From NCBI RefSeq assembly GCF_000711955.1, contig NZ_JONR01000007.1:1-64000 (forward strand): DNA of 64,000 nt, in the 5' to 3' direction. The notes beneath the pieces were generated by a model. That model did no database searches and was not told the DNA's origin. It was given only the letters and a program-made list of their open reading frames with translations. The DNA is from Nevskia soli DSM 19509. GTDB taxonomy: Bacteria; Pseudomonadota; Gammaproteobacteria; Nevskiales; Nevskiaceae. A program made the translations under genes and the position numbers. Of this stretch, positions 48,870-57,351 are shown one piece after another; position 1 is the first letter of the stretch, and the number at the start of each line of letters is the position of its first letter.

Positions 48870-49823
48870 TCATTGGGCGAGCAGGCTGCGAAAATACGCG
48901 ACTGTCGGCCTGAGTCCCTGTTCGAGGGACACTTCAGGATGCCAGCGCAGGGCTTCGCCCGCGAGCGTGATGTCGGGGCGGCGCTGCCGAGGATCATCCC
49001 CCGGCAGGGGCCGGAATTCGATCGCGGACGCGGATTGCGTCATCGACAGAACTTTCTCGGCCAACTGCTTGATGGTGAACTCCGCAGGATTACCGAGATT
49101 GACCGGACCGGTCAATGTATCGGGGCTTTCCATCAGCTTGATCAGGCCATCGACCAAGTCATCGACATAGCAGAAGGCCCGGGTTTGGCTTCCGTCCCCG
49201 TAGATCGTGATGGGTTCACCCTGAATGGCTTGAACGATGAAGTTCGACACCACTCGGCCGTCGTCCGGGCGCATTTTCGGGCCGTAGGTATTGAAAATCC
49301 GGGCGACTTTGATTTGCAGCTTATGCTGCCGGTGATAGTCGAAAAAAAGTGTTTCGGCGCAGCGCTTGCCTTCGTCGTAGCACGAGCGAATGCCAATCGG
49401 GTTGACCCGTCCCCAGTAGCTTTCCCGCTGCGGATGTTCTTCGGGGTCGCCATAAACTTCGCTGGTCGATGCCTGAAGGATTTTGGCCTTGGTGCGCCTG
49501 GCCAGGCCCAGCATGTTGATTGCGCCATGCACGCAGACCTTGGTGGTCTGCACCGGATCGAACTGATAGTGAACCGGAGAGGCGGGGCAGGCGAGGTTGT
49601 AGATCTCGTCGACCTCCACATAAAGAGGAAAGGTCACGTCATGCCGCAGCACTTCGAAGTAGGGATGTTCCAGCAGGCCGACGATATTCTCCCGAGTCCC
49701 GGTGAAGAAGTTGTCGACGCATAGCACCTCGTGGCCCATGCCGAGCAGCCGTTCACACAGGTGGGAGCCAATGAAGCCGGCGCCCCCGGTGACCAGCACT
49801 TTCTTTTTCAACAGGTTTGCCAT
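48870..49823 (-). CDS. UDP-glucuronate decarboxylase (UDP-xylose synthase)
   Basis: A 317-residue short-chain dehydrogenase of the UXS branch, which converts UDP-glucuronate to UDP-xylose with NAD. Signatures are the dinucleotide loop VTGGAGFIGSH (11-21), VDNFFTGTRENI, HDVTFPLYVEVDEIYNLACP and ASPVHYQFDPVQT. The catalytic pair is Y149/K153 in RSCYDEGKRCAETL, and the NTYGPKMRPDDGRVVSNF segment is also present. It starts one base after the stop of the GT2 gene upstream, so the two are co-expressed. No UDP-glucose dehydrogenase is seen in the window. Confidence 0.88.
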   Translation of the reverse strand: MANLLKKKVLVTGGAGFIGSHLCERLLGMGHEVLCVDNFFTGTRENIVGLLEHPYFEVLRHDVTFPLYVEVDEIYNLACPASPVHYQFDPVQTTKVCVHGAINMLGLARRTKAKILQASTSEVYGDPEEHPQRESYWGRVNPIGIRSCYDEGKRCAETLFFDYHRQHKLQIKVARIFNTYGPKMRPDDGRVVSNFIVQAIQGEPITIYGDGSQTRAFCYVDDLVDGLIKLMESPDTLTGPVNLGNPAEFTIKQLAEKVLSMTQSASAIEFRPLPGDDPRQRRPDITLAGEALRWHPEVSLEQGLRPTVAYFRSLLAQ

Positions 49824-50534
49824 CTATTCCTTCATCCACCAGTACTTGATGATGCAGTAGATGGCGCGAAAGCCATCGCGCCAGTTGATCTTCTTGCCTT
49901 CGGCATAGGTTCTGCCGTAGTAGGAAACACCGACTTCGTAAATTCTTATGCCGGGAATTTTCGCGATCTTGGCCGTTACTTCCGGTTCGAAACCGAAGCG
50001 CTGCTCTTTCAGTCTAATGCTTTTCAGAATTTCTGCCCGGAACAGCTTGTAGCAGGTTTCCATATCGGACAGGTTGATGTTGGTGAACATGTTGCTGGCG
50101 AGCGTGAGCAGCCGATTGCCCACCGAATGCCAGAAATAAAGCACCCGGTGGGAATCCCCGCCCACGAAGCGGCTGCCATAGACTACGTCCGCTTTGTCCT
50201 CGAGAATCGGCTGCAGGAGCTTGCGGAACTCGCGCGGATCGTACTCTAGGTCCGCGTCCTGAACGATGATAAAGTCTCCACTGGCATGTGCGAATCCGGT
50301 CTGCAGGGCGGCGCCTTTGCCGCGATTCTTCTCGTGCAGCAGCAGTTGGTGAATAAGCGGGCGGAGGGGGCCCTGGAGCAGGTCGCGTGTGCCGTCGGTG
50401 GAGCAGTCGTCCACCACGATGATCTCGAGGCGCAGCCCAGGGTCCGAGGCGCGCAGGGCCCTTACGGCCTTTTCAATGGTCCGCAGTTCGTTATAGCAAG
50501 GCACAACTACGGACAGCGTCCTCGTATCTTCCAC
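49824..50534 (-). CDS. GT2 glycosyltransferase, Dpm1-like
   Basis: A 236-residue soluble GT-A enzyme resembling dolichyl-phosphate mannosyltransferase: LSVVVPCYNELRTIEKAV, IIVVDDCSTDGTRD, KGAALQTGFAHASGD, VQDADLEYDP and DMETCYKLFRAEIL. The ending INWRDGFRAIYCIIKYW is typical of the subfamily that charges polyprenyl phosphate with glucose or another sugar. It sits directly in front of the UDP-xylose synthase gene. It may therefore build a polyprenyl-phosphate pentose for the nearby GT-C proteins, which is inference. Confidence 0.85.
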   Translation of the reverse strand: MEDTRTLSVVVPCYNELRTIEKAVRALRASDPGLRLEIIVVDDCSTDGTRDLLQGPLRPLIHQLLLHEKNRGKGAALQTGFAHASGDFIIVQDADLEYDPREFRKLLQPILEDKADVVYGSRFVGGDSHRVLYFWHSVGNRLLTLASNMFTNINLSDMETCYKLFRAEILKSIRLKEQRFGFEPEVTAKIAKIPGIRIYEVGVSYYGRTYAEGKKINWRDGFRAIYCIIKYWWMKE

Positions 50535-50580
50535 GACTCACCCCAAAATTTACTCGCAAACTCAGTGAGTTGCGGATTTT

Positions 50581-51309
50581 ATGAAAGAATATCCCGTTAA
50601 AACGATCGCCACGCTTATATTCGGCGCAATCCTGCTCGGAGGATTCGCGGCGCTGCTTTTGGTGACTTATGGCGCCGGTCCCCAAGCACTTTTCGAGCGC
50701 GCTATTACATTTTATTCCTTCGCCCGGAATCATGCTTGGATGCTGTTGGGGCTTTATGTCTTGCGCCTGCTGTTCTTTCTTCCGGCCAGTTTCGTCCTTT
50801 TCCTGACCGGAATGATCTGCGGAACGGCGCTCGGCGAATTGATCGCCGTGGTCGGCCTCACCCTGAGCGGCTCCCTCGAGTTCCTGGTGGTGCGCAGTTC
50901 GTTTTCCGCGATACTTTCCCGTTCTCCCGGCAAGCTGCTGCTGGGCTGGCACGAGCGCGTCAATCGCGCTCCGTTCCATTCCATTTTGCTGATGCGTGTC
51001 TGCTTTGTCCCATTCGACGCGGTCAATATCGCTGCGGCGCTGGCGCGCGCGCCCTTCAGGCCTTTCGTCCTGGCCACCGCCCTTGGCATCGCGCCGACGT
51101 CGCTGCCTATCGTCATTTCAGGTGCCTCGGTAAATTTCCAGACCTGGGCTGCAAGCGGTCGCTTCTGGCCGGGCGAAGGAGCGGTCAACTGGCAGTATTT
51201 GCTGCTGTCGTTCGGCCTGATGCTGATGATCGTGCTGCATGCGCGCCGGCGTGCGCGGTTGAATCCGCGGAACGGGACGAGCCAGCCGATGACAGATTTG
51301 CCGGAGTAG
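50581..51309 (+). CDS. TVP38/TMEM64 (VTT/DedA-like) membrane protein
   Basis: A 242-residue inner-membrane protein with about five hydrophobic segments. The VTT-type core is visible as LLFFLPASFVLFLTGMICGTALG and LLMRVCFVPFDAVNIAAALARAPFRPF. Some DedA-superfamily members flip undecaprenyl phosphate or phospholipids, which would suit a glycan cluster, but this is not shown for this branch. The gene is divergent from the Dpm1-like gene and convergent with the GT-C/repeat gene. Confidence 0.75.
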   Translation: MKEYPVKTIATLIFGAILLGGFAALLLVTYGAGPQALFERAITFYSFARNHAWMLLGLYVLRLLFFLPASFVLFLTGMICGTALGELIAVVGLTLSGSLEFLVVRSSFSAILSRSPGKLLLGWHERVNRAPFHSILLMRVCFVPFDAVNIAAALARAPFRPFVLATALGIAPTSLPIVISGASVNFQTWAASGRFWPGEGAVNWQYLLLSFGLMLMIVLHARRRARLNPRNGTSQPMTDLPE

Positions 51310-51316
51310 ATTCGAT

Positions 51317-53257
51317 TCAGGATGCGCCGGCGGCTTTTACGGATGAAGGGCCTGCTTCGATCATTCGCTTGAGTTTCTCGACTTCGGTGCGTTCCAGCGG
51401 CGGCAGATCCTCGCTGGCCAGGCCATCGAGCAGATCCGCCGCTGCCCCGCGTTCTCCCTGAAGGATCAGGATATTGGTCAGCTCCATCCGATAGCTGAAG
51501 CTGTGGGGAGATTGGGCGAGCGCGTCCCGAAGCATGTTTGCCGCCAGGGCATAGTCACCAAGCTGATTGGCTGCAAAAGCGCCATAAGTGGCGAGTAGCT
51601 TGGGATCGGCTTGCGGGTGGTTCAGCGCCGCAAGAAATGCGGTCAACAGCAGAGGAGTGTCGGGCGCGCAATTCCCGGTGCGCTGGCAGTTGGCCAACGA
51701 GGTCAGAGCCCCGATATCCTCGCTGGACGGAGGGCGTTCGCCGAGCCGGTTGGTCAACTCGCTCCACCATTGCATTTTGACCTCGCGATGCGCATGGCTG
51801 GCGACGACGATCAACGCCGCCAACGGCGGCGCACCCGCCCCGGGCAGCGCGGCGGCTGATTCGAAGGCATGCAAAGCCGGCTCAATGAGCTTTGAATCAG
51901 TCCGATATCCGGACGTAACGGTCAACACCCTTCCCAATTCATAGTTTGCGCGGGGAGAAGCGGGGTGGATTTCAGCCTCGGCATAGGCGAACTGTATTGG
52001 ATTGCCCCATTCCTGAGCGCGAAGGAAAGTCGAAGCGGAGAAGGCGGCCAGGGCCAGAAGTGGTAGAGCCCATCTAACCAGTTTGTAGTAGTCCGGAATT
52101 TCCGCCAGCAGCGCACCGGCAGCCAGCAGCAGGCCGATGCTGGCGAAATAGTTACGATGCTCGAATACCAGTTCCAGCGGAATGATCGTTGCTGTGAGCA
52201 GATGTGCCGCAAAATACCAGGCGATGCCGAGCGCTAGCAGCGGCAGCTTGCGCCTGAGGGAAATTGCGGTGGCGCCTGCGGCGGCGAGTAGCGCGGCGCA
52301 ACCCAGGGTCGCCGGCGGGGCAAGCCATCCCCGCGATACGGAGATGTCGTCATGGTAAAAACTCAGGGAGGCCGGGTGCGGGAACAGCGTCCACACCGCA
52401 TAGTCGACCAGGACTCTTGCTTCGGTAAGTAATCGCTGTGCCAACGTAAAGGGGCGCGCGGCATAGGCACCGGGGGAAAGGACGCGCGGTAGCAGCCAGA
52501 TCAGGCCTACTGTCGCAGGGATGAACAATACAAAGCCGAAAATCGACCACAGCTTTCGCCGGCCGGCCGAATCCCGAGCGTCAAAATGCAGGATCGTCAG
52601 TTCGATCAGCAGGGCATAGAGCGGCAGCAAAACCGCCGATTCCTTGCACAGGCCGCCGAAGATCGCTCCGAATACCAACCCGCTGGCGGCAAATAGGGCG
52701 CCGAAGCGACTTGCGCCGTCGAGCATCCGCCGCCGTCCGTTCAGATATAGCCACAGTCCTGCCAGCACAAACATCTGTGCCATGCTTTCCATACGCTGCA
52801 CCACGTACAGTACCGAGCTGAGATTGATCGGTGTCACCAGCCATGCGCTGGTCACTCCCAGAGACAGCCATCGAATACGGGATGCGGCGAGTGGCTGTGC
52901 GCGGCGTTCGTTATAAAGTCCGAGCAAGCACAGCAGCACGTAGAACAACAGCGCCCCGTTCAGCAAGTGAATGAACAGGTTGGTCAATTTCATCGGCAAG
53001 GGGGCTGCGCCGGTGAAGAAATAGTTTGCGGCAAAACTCAGCATTGCCAGGGGACGGCGCAATTCCCGAGAGGGGGAGGCCAATGCCGCCTGCCGCCATT
53101 CGCGCCAATCGAGCGTGCCGACGTGGACATCGGAGTTGTCCGTGATATTGGGAAAATCGTCGAACAGATAGCCGCCGGAAAGGCCCGGCCAATACAAGAC
53201 GGCCGTCAGTGCAAGCGCGGCAATCAAACCCGGAAGCGGATTCCCAGATCGCTTCAT
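51317..53257 (-). CDS. GT-C-like membrane protein with C-terminal TPR-like repeats, pilA-linked, second copy
   Basis: A 646-residue protein: a membrane half (about residues 8-415) with roughly ten hydrophobic segments, then a helical soluble half with TPR-like periodicity (YGAFAANQLGDYALAANMLR, LILQGERGAAADLLDGL). The first periplasmic loop has the diacidic motif GGYLFDDFPNI, like GT-C enzymes and animal TMTC O-mannosyltransferases. VLYVVQRMESM and LELVFEHRNYFASI are shared with its upstream neighbour. The start codon overlaps that gene's stop (TGATG in coding sense). A pilin glycosyltransferase role is inferred from motif and position. Confidence 0.65.
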   Translation of the reverse strand: MKRSGNPLPGLIAALALTAVLYWPGLSGGYLFDDFPNITDNSDVHVGTLDWREWRQAALASPSRELRRPLAMLSFAANYFFTGAAPLPMKLTNLFIHLLNGALLFYVLLCLLGLYNERRAQPLAASRIRWLSLGVTSAWLVTPINLSSVLYVVQRMESMAQMFVLAGLWLYLNGRRRMLDGASRFGALFAASGLVFGAIFGGLCKESAVLLPLYALLIELTILHFDARDSAGRRKLWSIFGFVLFIPATVGLIWLLPRVLSPGAYAARPFTLAQRLLTEARVLVDYAVWTLFPHPASLSFYHDDISVSRGWLAPPATLGCAALLAAAGATAISLRRKLPLLALGIAWYFAAHLLTATIIPLELVFEHRNYFASIGLLLAAGALLAEIPDYYKLVRWALPLLALAAFSASTFLRAQEWGNPIQFAYAEAEIHPASPRANYELGRVLTVTSGYRTDSKLIEPALHAFESAAALPGAGAPPLAALIVVASHAHREVKMQWWSELTNRLGERPPSSEDIGALTSLANCQRTGNCAPDTPLLLTAFLAALNHPQADPKLLATYGAFAANQLGDYALAANMLRDALAQSPHSFSYRMELTNILILQGERGAAADLLDGLASEDLPPLERTEVEKLKRMIEAGPSSVKAAGAS

Positions 53258-55251
53258 CAGCGGCCGGGCGCTGTCGGTTGTGTCCCCTCGGGGAGGGGCG
53301 ATGCATTGGCGTCAATCCGCAGCTGGTTTTCGAGGCCGGCAAATTCGCTGGTCCAGTAGCCTTCATGTCCAAGCAGCCACAAATGGAGGGCGGCCATGCC
53401 ATGCAGCCCCCTGTCAGCGGGCGGAAGCGTTCTGTAATAGTCGAGATGCTTCAATCCGTGAGCGGGAAACCCGGCGGCGCCGAGCAAAGCTGCCTGCAGC
53501 AGGGCCCCGTCGGGGGTCGGAAAGGCGGAGAGTCCCTCGTTGAAGTTGCGCAGGGCGCTTTCGCCGTCGCCGCGTCCCAGTGCAAGCCGGCCCCGCAGCT
53601 GCCGTATCTGGGTGAAGTGCGATGGCCCATCGCCGTAATTCCGATTTCTGTTAACCGCTTCCGTCATCGTTCCCAATACCTGCAGGTCCAGGCCCTGGCA
53701 ACGGCGTTGCGCCGCCAGATCGATCGCGCCCGTCAGCCAGTGCTGGACGAATTCCGTATTGGTGCGATTGTGCTCAAGTGAATAGAGCGCGGCGTTCCTG
53801 GCCTTGGAACTCACTACCCCAAGGGCGCATTCGGCGTCGATCCAGTTCAGCGTCAGCTGAACCTCATCCGGCATTTTGGCGGATGCGGTTTCGAGCCGGT
53901 GTACCGCCGCATCGGCTGCGCCTTGCGCGAGTTCGTAGGATGCGGCATTGGCCTGGGCCCGCGGAGAATCCGGGTCCATCTGTGCCAGAAGCAGGGCTTG
54001 TTGAAAGGGTTGACCCCATACGCCGGCACGCGCGTGGGAGAGTACTGCCAGCATCGCAGGGAGCAAGACGGCCAGGCCATAGCGCAAGCTGCGTAAGCTG
54101 CCTTCCCCGGTCAGCCAGATGGCGAGCGGCCAGAATAACGGCAGCGCCGGAAGATAATTCCGGTGCTCGAAATAGAGTTCCAGCGGGATCAGCGTGCTTT
54201 CCAGCAACATCCCCGCGAAATAAAACAGGATGGCAAAGGCAAGCGCTGGATGTTTGCGGCGGGCACGGCAGCCGAGAACGATCAGTGCGGCGACCGCGCC
54301 CAGTGCGGGCAAGGTCGACCAGGGGTGGAACAGGTCGATCGAGGCGCGATACCCGTCGTTGAACAGGCTGGCCCCGCTTGCCCGGGGAATCCACAGCTGC
54401 ATCAGGTAGTCGCACAATACGCGGGGTTCGGTGATGAGGCGTTGGCCGATGGTCCAGGGACGCGAATAGGTCTCGCCGGAAAAGATGCCTGGTATTTTAG
54501 TGAGCAACCACAGGACCAGCAGCCCGCTAGGGAGCCCAAGCAGCCAGCGGCGAAGCCGGTAGAAGCGGACATTCAAAGCCGTGTCGGTTTGCTCGCCGCG
54601 ACCGGAAGCCAGTACCGTCCATTCCATCGTGAGCAGCAGCAGCGGCAGGAGTATGCCGTTGGCTTTGCACAATAAGGCCAGTGCGGTGCAACCCCAGGCC
54701 GCGAAGGTCAGCAGCAAAATTCCGTTGCGCTGTCCCTTGAAGAAGTGTTCACGGCCAGACAGCCACAGCAGGGTGCCGATCAAGGTGAAGGTGGCCGGCA
54801 GCATGGCTTCCCGCTGCACCACATAGAGCGTGGTGGATACCAGGAATGGGTGCAGCATCCACAAGGCGGCGCCGATCAGGGCGACAAATTCGGCCCGGGT
54901 GCGCTGCAGTCCGATGTACATCCCAAGCTTCAGGAGTGTCACGCTCAGCAGCAGGCCATTGAACAGGTGCAGCAGGATATTGGTGCGTTTGAACCCCGCG
55001 GGGTCGGCGGGCCAGTCCCTGGCGTCGATCAGGAAGCTGAGCAGCGATAGCGGCCGTCCGGTCGGATCGGCGTTGCCCGAAGTCAGGTAGAACAGCAGTG
55101 AGCGAAGGTTATGGACTCCTCCATAGGTTCCGATCTTGTCGAGGTTGTTGAAATCGTCGAACAGGAACGTACCGCCGAGGCCCGGAGCATAAGCCCACCA
55201 GCTGACGGCCAGCAGTGCTACCAGACTCAGGGAAGTAAATGGTTTGGACAT
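53257..55251 (-). CDS. GT-C-like membrane protein with C-terminal TPR-like repeats, directly downstream of pilA
   Basis: A 664-residue paralogue of the next gene: a diacidic first loop GGTFLFDDFNNLDKIG, then TTLYVVQREAMLPATFT, LTKIPGIFSGETYSRPW and LELYFEHRNYLPALPLF. A soluble helical C-terminal half includes RLALGRGDGESALRNFNEGL. The ATG at 55251 abuts the T run of the pilA terminator. A GTG at 55266 inside that hairpin is an alternative. No Shine-Dalgarno is free outside the hairpin. Position directly after pilA matches TfpO-, TfpW- and TfpM-type pilin glycosyltransferases, but sequence resemblance to those was not established. Confidence 0.68.
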   Translation of the reverse strand: MSKPFTSLSLVALLAVSWWAYAPGLGGTFLFDDFNNLDKIGTYGGVHNLRSLLFYLTSGNADPTGRPLSLLSFLIDARDWPADPAGFKRTNILLHLFNGLLLSVTLLKLGMYIGLQRTRAEFVALIGAALWMLHPFLVSTTLYVVQREAMLPATFTLIGTLLWLSGREHFFKGQRNGILLLTFAAWGCTALALLCKANGILLPLLLLTMEWTVLASGRGEQTDTALNVRFYRLRRWLLGLPSGLLVLWLLTKIPGIFSGETYSRPWTIGQRLITEPRVLCDYLMQLWIPRASGASLFNDGYRASIDLFHPWSTLPALGAVAALIVLGCRARRKHPALAFAILFYFAGMLLESTLIPLELYFEHRNYLPALPLFWPLAIWLTGEGSLRSLRYGLAVLLPAMLAVLSHARAGVWGQPFQQALLLAQMDPDSPRAQANAASYELAQGAADAAVHRLETASAKMPDEVQLTLNWIDAECALGVVSSKARNAALYSLEHNRTNTEFVQHWLTGAIDLAAQRRCQGLDLQVLGTMTEAVNRNRNYGDGPSHFTQIRQLRGRLALGRGDGESALRNFNEGLSAFPTPDGALLQAALLGAAGFPAHGLKHLDYYRTLPPADRGLHGMAALHLWLLGHEGYWTSEFAGLENQLRIDANASPLPEGTQPTAPGR

Positions 55252-55276
55252 AAAAAAGGGCCGCACGAAGCGGCCC
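55252..55276 (-). terminator. Rho-independent terminator of pilA, abutting the next start codon
   Basis: On the minus strand GGGCCGC-TTCGT-GCGGCCC forms a seven-base-pair stem, preceded by AAA and followed by six T (55257-55252). The next base begins the ATG of the downstream gene. Most transcripts should stop here, leaving only read-through for the GT-C genes. Confidence 0.9.
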
Positions 55277-55303
55277 TTTAATGTTAACTGCTTGAATCGA
55301 ATA

Positions 55304-55738
55304 TTACTTGCGGCAAACGGCCGGGCGATACTTGGCGACCACGCTGCCCGCGGTGCACTGCCAGGCGATGGAGCCGGCGGTGGCGGTGGTGATGGCGGAA
55401 TAGATCAGCGTACTGCCGTTGACCTTGCTGTTCACCTGGTTGCCGTAGGTCACGGTGATGATGCCCGTCGTGATGTTCACGGTGCTGACGTACTTGCCGC
55501 TGATCGAGGCAGAGGTTTCCACGCCGGCGCTGGCGTTGTTGGCCGGGAAGTAGCCCTTGTTGTTGTAGAACTCGGCAAGGGCGGTCTTCTGGCCGTCGGC
55601 CAGCACGGCGCCTTCAGACACCTGCGAGCGGATGGTGTAGTCCTGGTAGGCCGGGATGGCGATGGCGGCCAGGATGCCGATGATCGCGACCACGATCATC
55701 AATTCGATGAGGGTAAAGCCCTGTTGAACCTTCTTCAT
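55304..55738 (-). CDS. pilA: Type IVa major pilin PilA
   Basis: The main subunit of the type IV pilus. The leader MKKVQQG is cut before F8 by PilD; the mature N-terminus FTLIELMIVVAIIGILAAIA has the essential Glu at mature position 5. A globular domain rich in Ser and Thr follows. A C-terminal disulphide loop is formed by C128 and C142 (QCTAGSVVAKYRPAVC). At 144 residues it has normal length. AAGGA precedes the ATG. A sigma-54 promoter lies upstream. It is not next to pilB as in many relatives but about 21 kb away, across a glycan region. Confidence 0.96.
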   Translation of the reverse strand: MKKVQQGFTLIELMIVVAIIGILAAIAIPAYQDYTIRSQVSEGAVLADGQKTALAEFYNNKGYFPANNASAGVETSASISGKYVSTVNITTGIITVTYGNQVNSKVNGSTLIYSAITTATAGSIAWQCTAGSVVAKYRPAVCRK

Positions 55739-55800
55739 GTTCCTTCACTCCGTTAACGGTTGATTAAAAGTTATACGCGGCCGTCGCCGCAGATAAGGGG

Positions 55801-55816
55801 AAGCAGGCTTCGTGCC
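55801..55816 (-). promoter_or_regulatory. Sigma-54 promoter of pilA
   Basis: On the minus strand GGCACGAAGCCTGCTT has the GG and GC dinucleotides exactly ten bases apart, matching the -24/-12 consensus (TGGCACG-N4-TTGC). Transcription would start near 55791, about 50 bases before the ATG. Pilin genes are often driven by RpoN with PilSR, which fits. The PilR gene is not in the window. Confidence 0.75.
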
Positions 55817-55921
55817 GATGTAAAATGTTAATAAAAACAATTGCTTGAACTTTAGTCTTGGAGCACTTTGCGCATCATCTGTCCAGGCATATCGGCGTAA
55901 AGTGACGCAATTTGTCAGTCA

Positions 55922-57235
55922 CTAGGCGCGTACGACGTTCGGTAGCGGCTGGCGATAGACGCCGCGTGTATCGATCACGGTTGAAGCGTGCCGCGCGATG
56001 GCGGCGTAGTCGAACGCATCATGATCCGCCGCCACGATCACCGCATCGCATCCGGCCAGCCGCTCCGGCGTGACCGCAACGCTGCTCAGCTCAATATGCC
56101 CGCGCCGCAGCGGCGGAATCGCCGGAATATGCGGATCGCTGTATTCCACCTCCGCCCCGAGTTGCTGAAACCGTTCCACCAGTTCCAGCGCCGGGGACTC
56201 GCGCAGGTCGTCCACATTTTTCTTGTAGGCGATGCCGAGTATCAGGATCTTCGAGCCGCGCACCGCCTTGCCCCGTGCATTGAGCGCATCGATGGTCTTG
56301 CGTACCACCCATTCCGGCATAGCGTGATTGATCTCGCCAGCCAGTTCGATGAAGCGGGTGTGTACCCCGTACTCGCGCGCTTTCCAGGTCAGGTAGAACG
56401 GGTCGATGGGGATGCAATGACCGCCCAGGCCAGGGCCCGGATAGTAGGGAACGAAGCCGAAGGGCTTGGTTGCTGCGGCGTCGATCACCTCGAAGATGTC
56501 GATGCCCATGCGGTCGGCCACCATCTTCAGCTCGTTGACCAGGCCGATGTTCACGGCGCGGTGGATGTTCTCCAGCAGCTTGGCCAGTTCCGCCACCTGG
56601 GTCGAGCTCACCGGCACCACCCGGTCCACCGCCACTGCGTACAGCGCCTCGCCCACGGCGCGGCAGAGCGGGGTGCTGCCGCCCACCAGCTTGGGGATGT
56701 TGCGCGTGTCGTACTTCTTGTTGCCGGGATCCTGCCGCTCCGGCGAGTAGACCAGGAACAGGTCTTCACCCACCTTCAGCCCGTTGCTTTCCAGCACCGG
56801 CCGCAGCTCTTCCTCGGTGGTGCCGGGGTAGGTGGTACTTTCCAGCGAAACGATCTGCCCCGGGCGCAAGTGGCGGCTCAACTCGCGCGCGGTATCCAGC
56901 ACGTAGCTCAGGTCCGGCTCGCGGTGGCGGTTGAGCGGGGTGGGAACGCAGATGATCAGGGCATCGGCATCCCGGCAGCCGCCGAAGTCGGTGGTGGCCG
57001 TGAACCCGGCGGCGTAGGCCGCCGTGATGGCCGCGTCCGGGATGTAGTTGATGTAGCTCTGTCCGGCCGCCAGCTTGCGCGGCTTTTCCGGATCGATGTC
57101 GAAGCCGATCACCCGCACCCCGGCCTCGGCAAAGCGCAGGGCCAGCGGCAGGCCGACATAGCCGAGGCCGACCACGCCTACCGTGGCCTGTCGCGAGCGG
57201 AAGCCCTCCAGCAACGTCTGGGCGTGACTATTCAT
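55922..57235 (-). CDS. UDP-N-acetyl-hexosamine 6-dehydrogenase (WbpA/TviB-like)
   Basis: A 437-residue NAD-dependent enzyme that oxidises C6 of UDP-GlcNAc or a related sugar to a uronate. Motifs are VGVVGLGYVGLPLAL (19-33), the substrate loop SPERQDPGNKKY, and FGFVPYYPGPGLGGHCIPID with the catalytic C274. The C-terminal AYKKNVDDLRESPALEL completes the set. The SPERxDPGN form is closer to WbpA/TviB than to WecC. Together with the WecB-like epimerase at 35192 it could supply an acetamido-uronic acid. It is upstream of pilA in the same direction. Confidence 0.85.
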   Translation of the reverse strand: MNSHAQTLLEGFRSRQATVGVVGLGYVGLPLALRFAEAGVRVIGFDIDPEKPRKLAAGQSYINYIPDAAITAAYAAGFTATTDFGGCRDADALIICVPTPLNRHREPDLSYVLDTARELSRHLRPGQIVSLESTTYPGTTEEELRPVLESNGLKVGEDLFLVYSPERQDPGNKKYDTRNIPKLVGGSTPLCRAVGEALYAVAVDRVVPVSSTQVAELAKLLENIHRAVNIGLVNELKMVADRMGIDIFEVIDAAATKPFGFVPYYPGPGLGGHCIPIDPFYLTWKAREYGVHTRFIELAGEINHAMPEWVVRKTIDALNARGKAVRGSKILILGIAYKKNVDDLRESPALELVERFQQLGAEVEYSDPHIPAIPPLRRGHIELSSVAVTPERLAGCDAVIVAADHDAFDYAAIARHASTVIDTRGVYRQPLPNVVRA

Positions 57236-57351
57236 TGAATTTTCTTGGATTTCCCGGGTATCGCGGGTCGCTGCGGACGGGCAGGAGACCCCCGTGGTTG
57301 CTACAATCCGCGTTCTTTATGTCCGCGTCGCCACACAAGTAATTTCCCATC

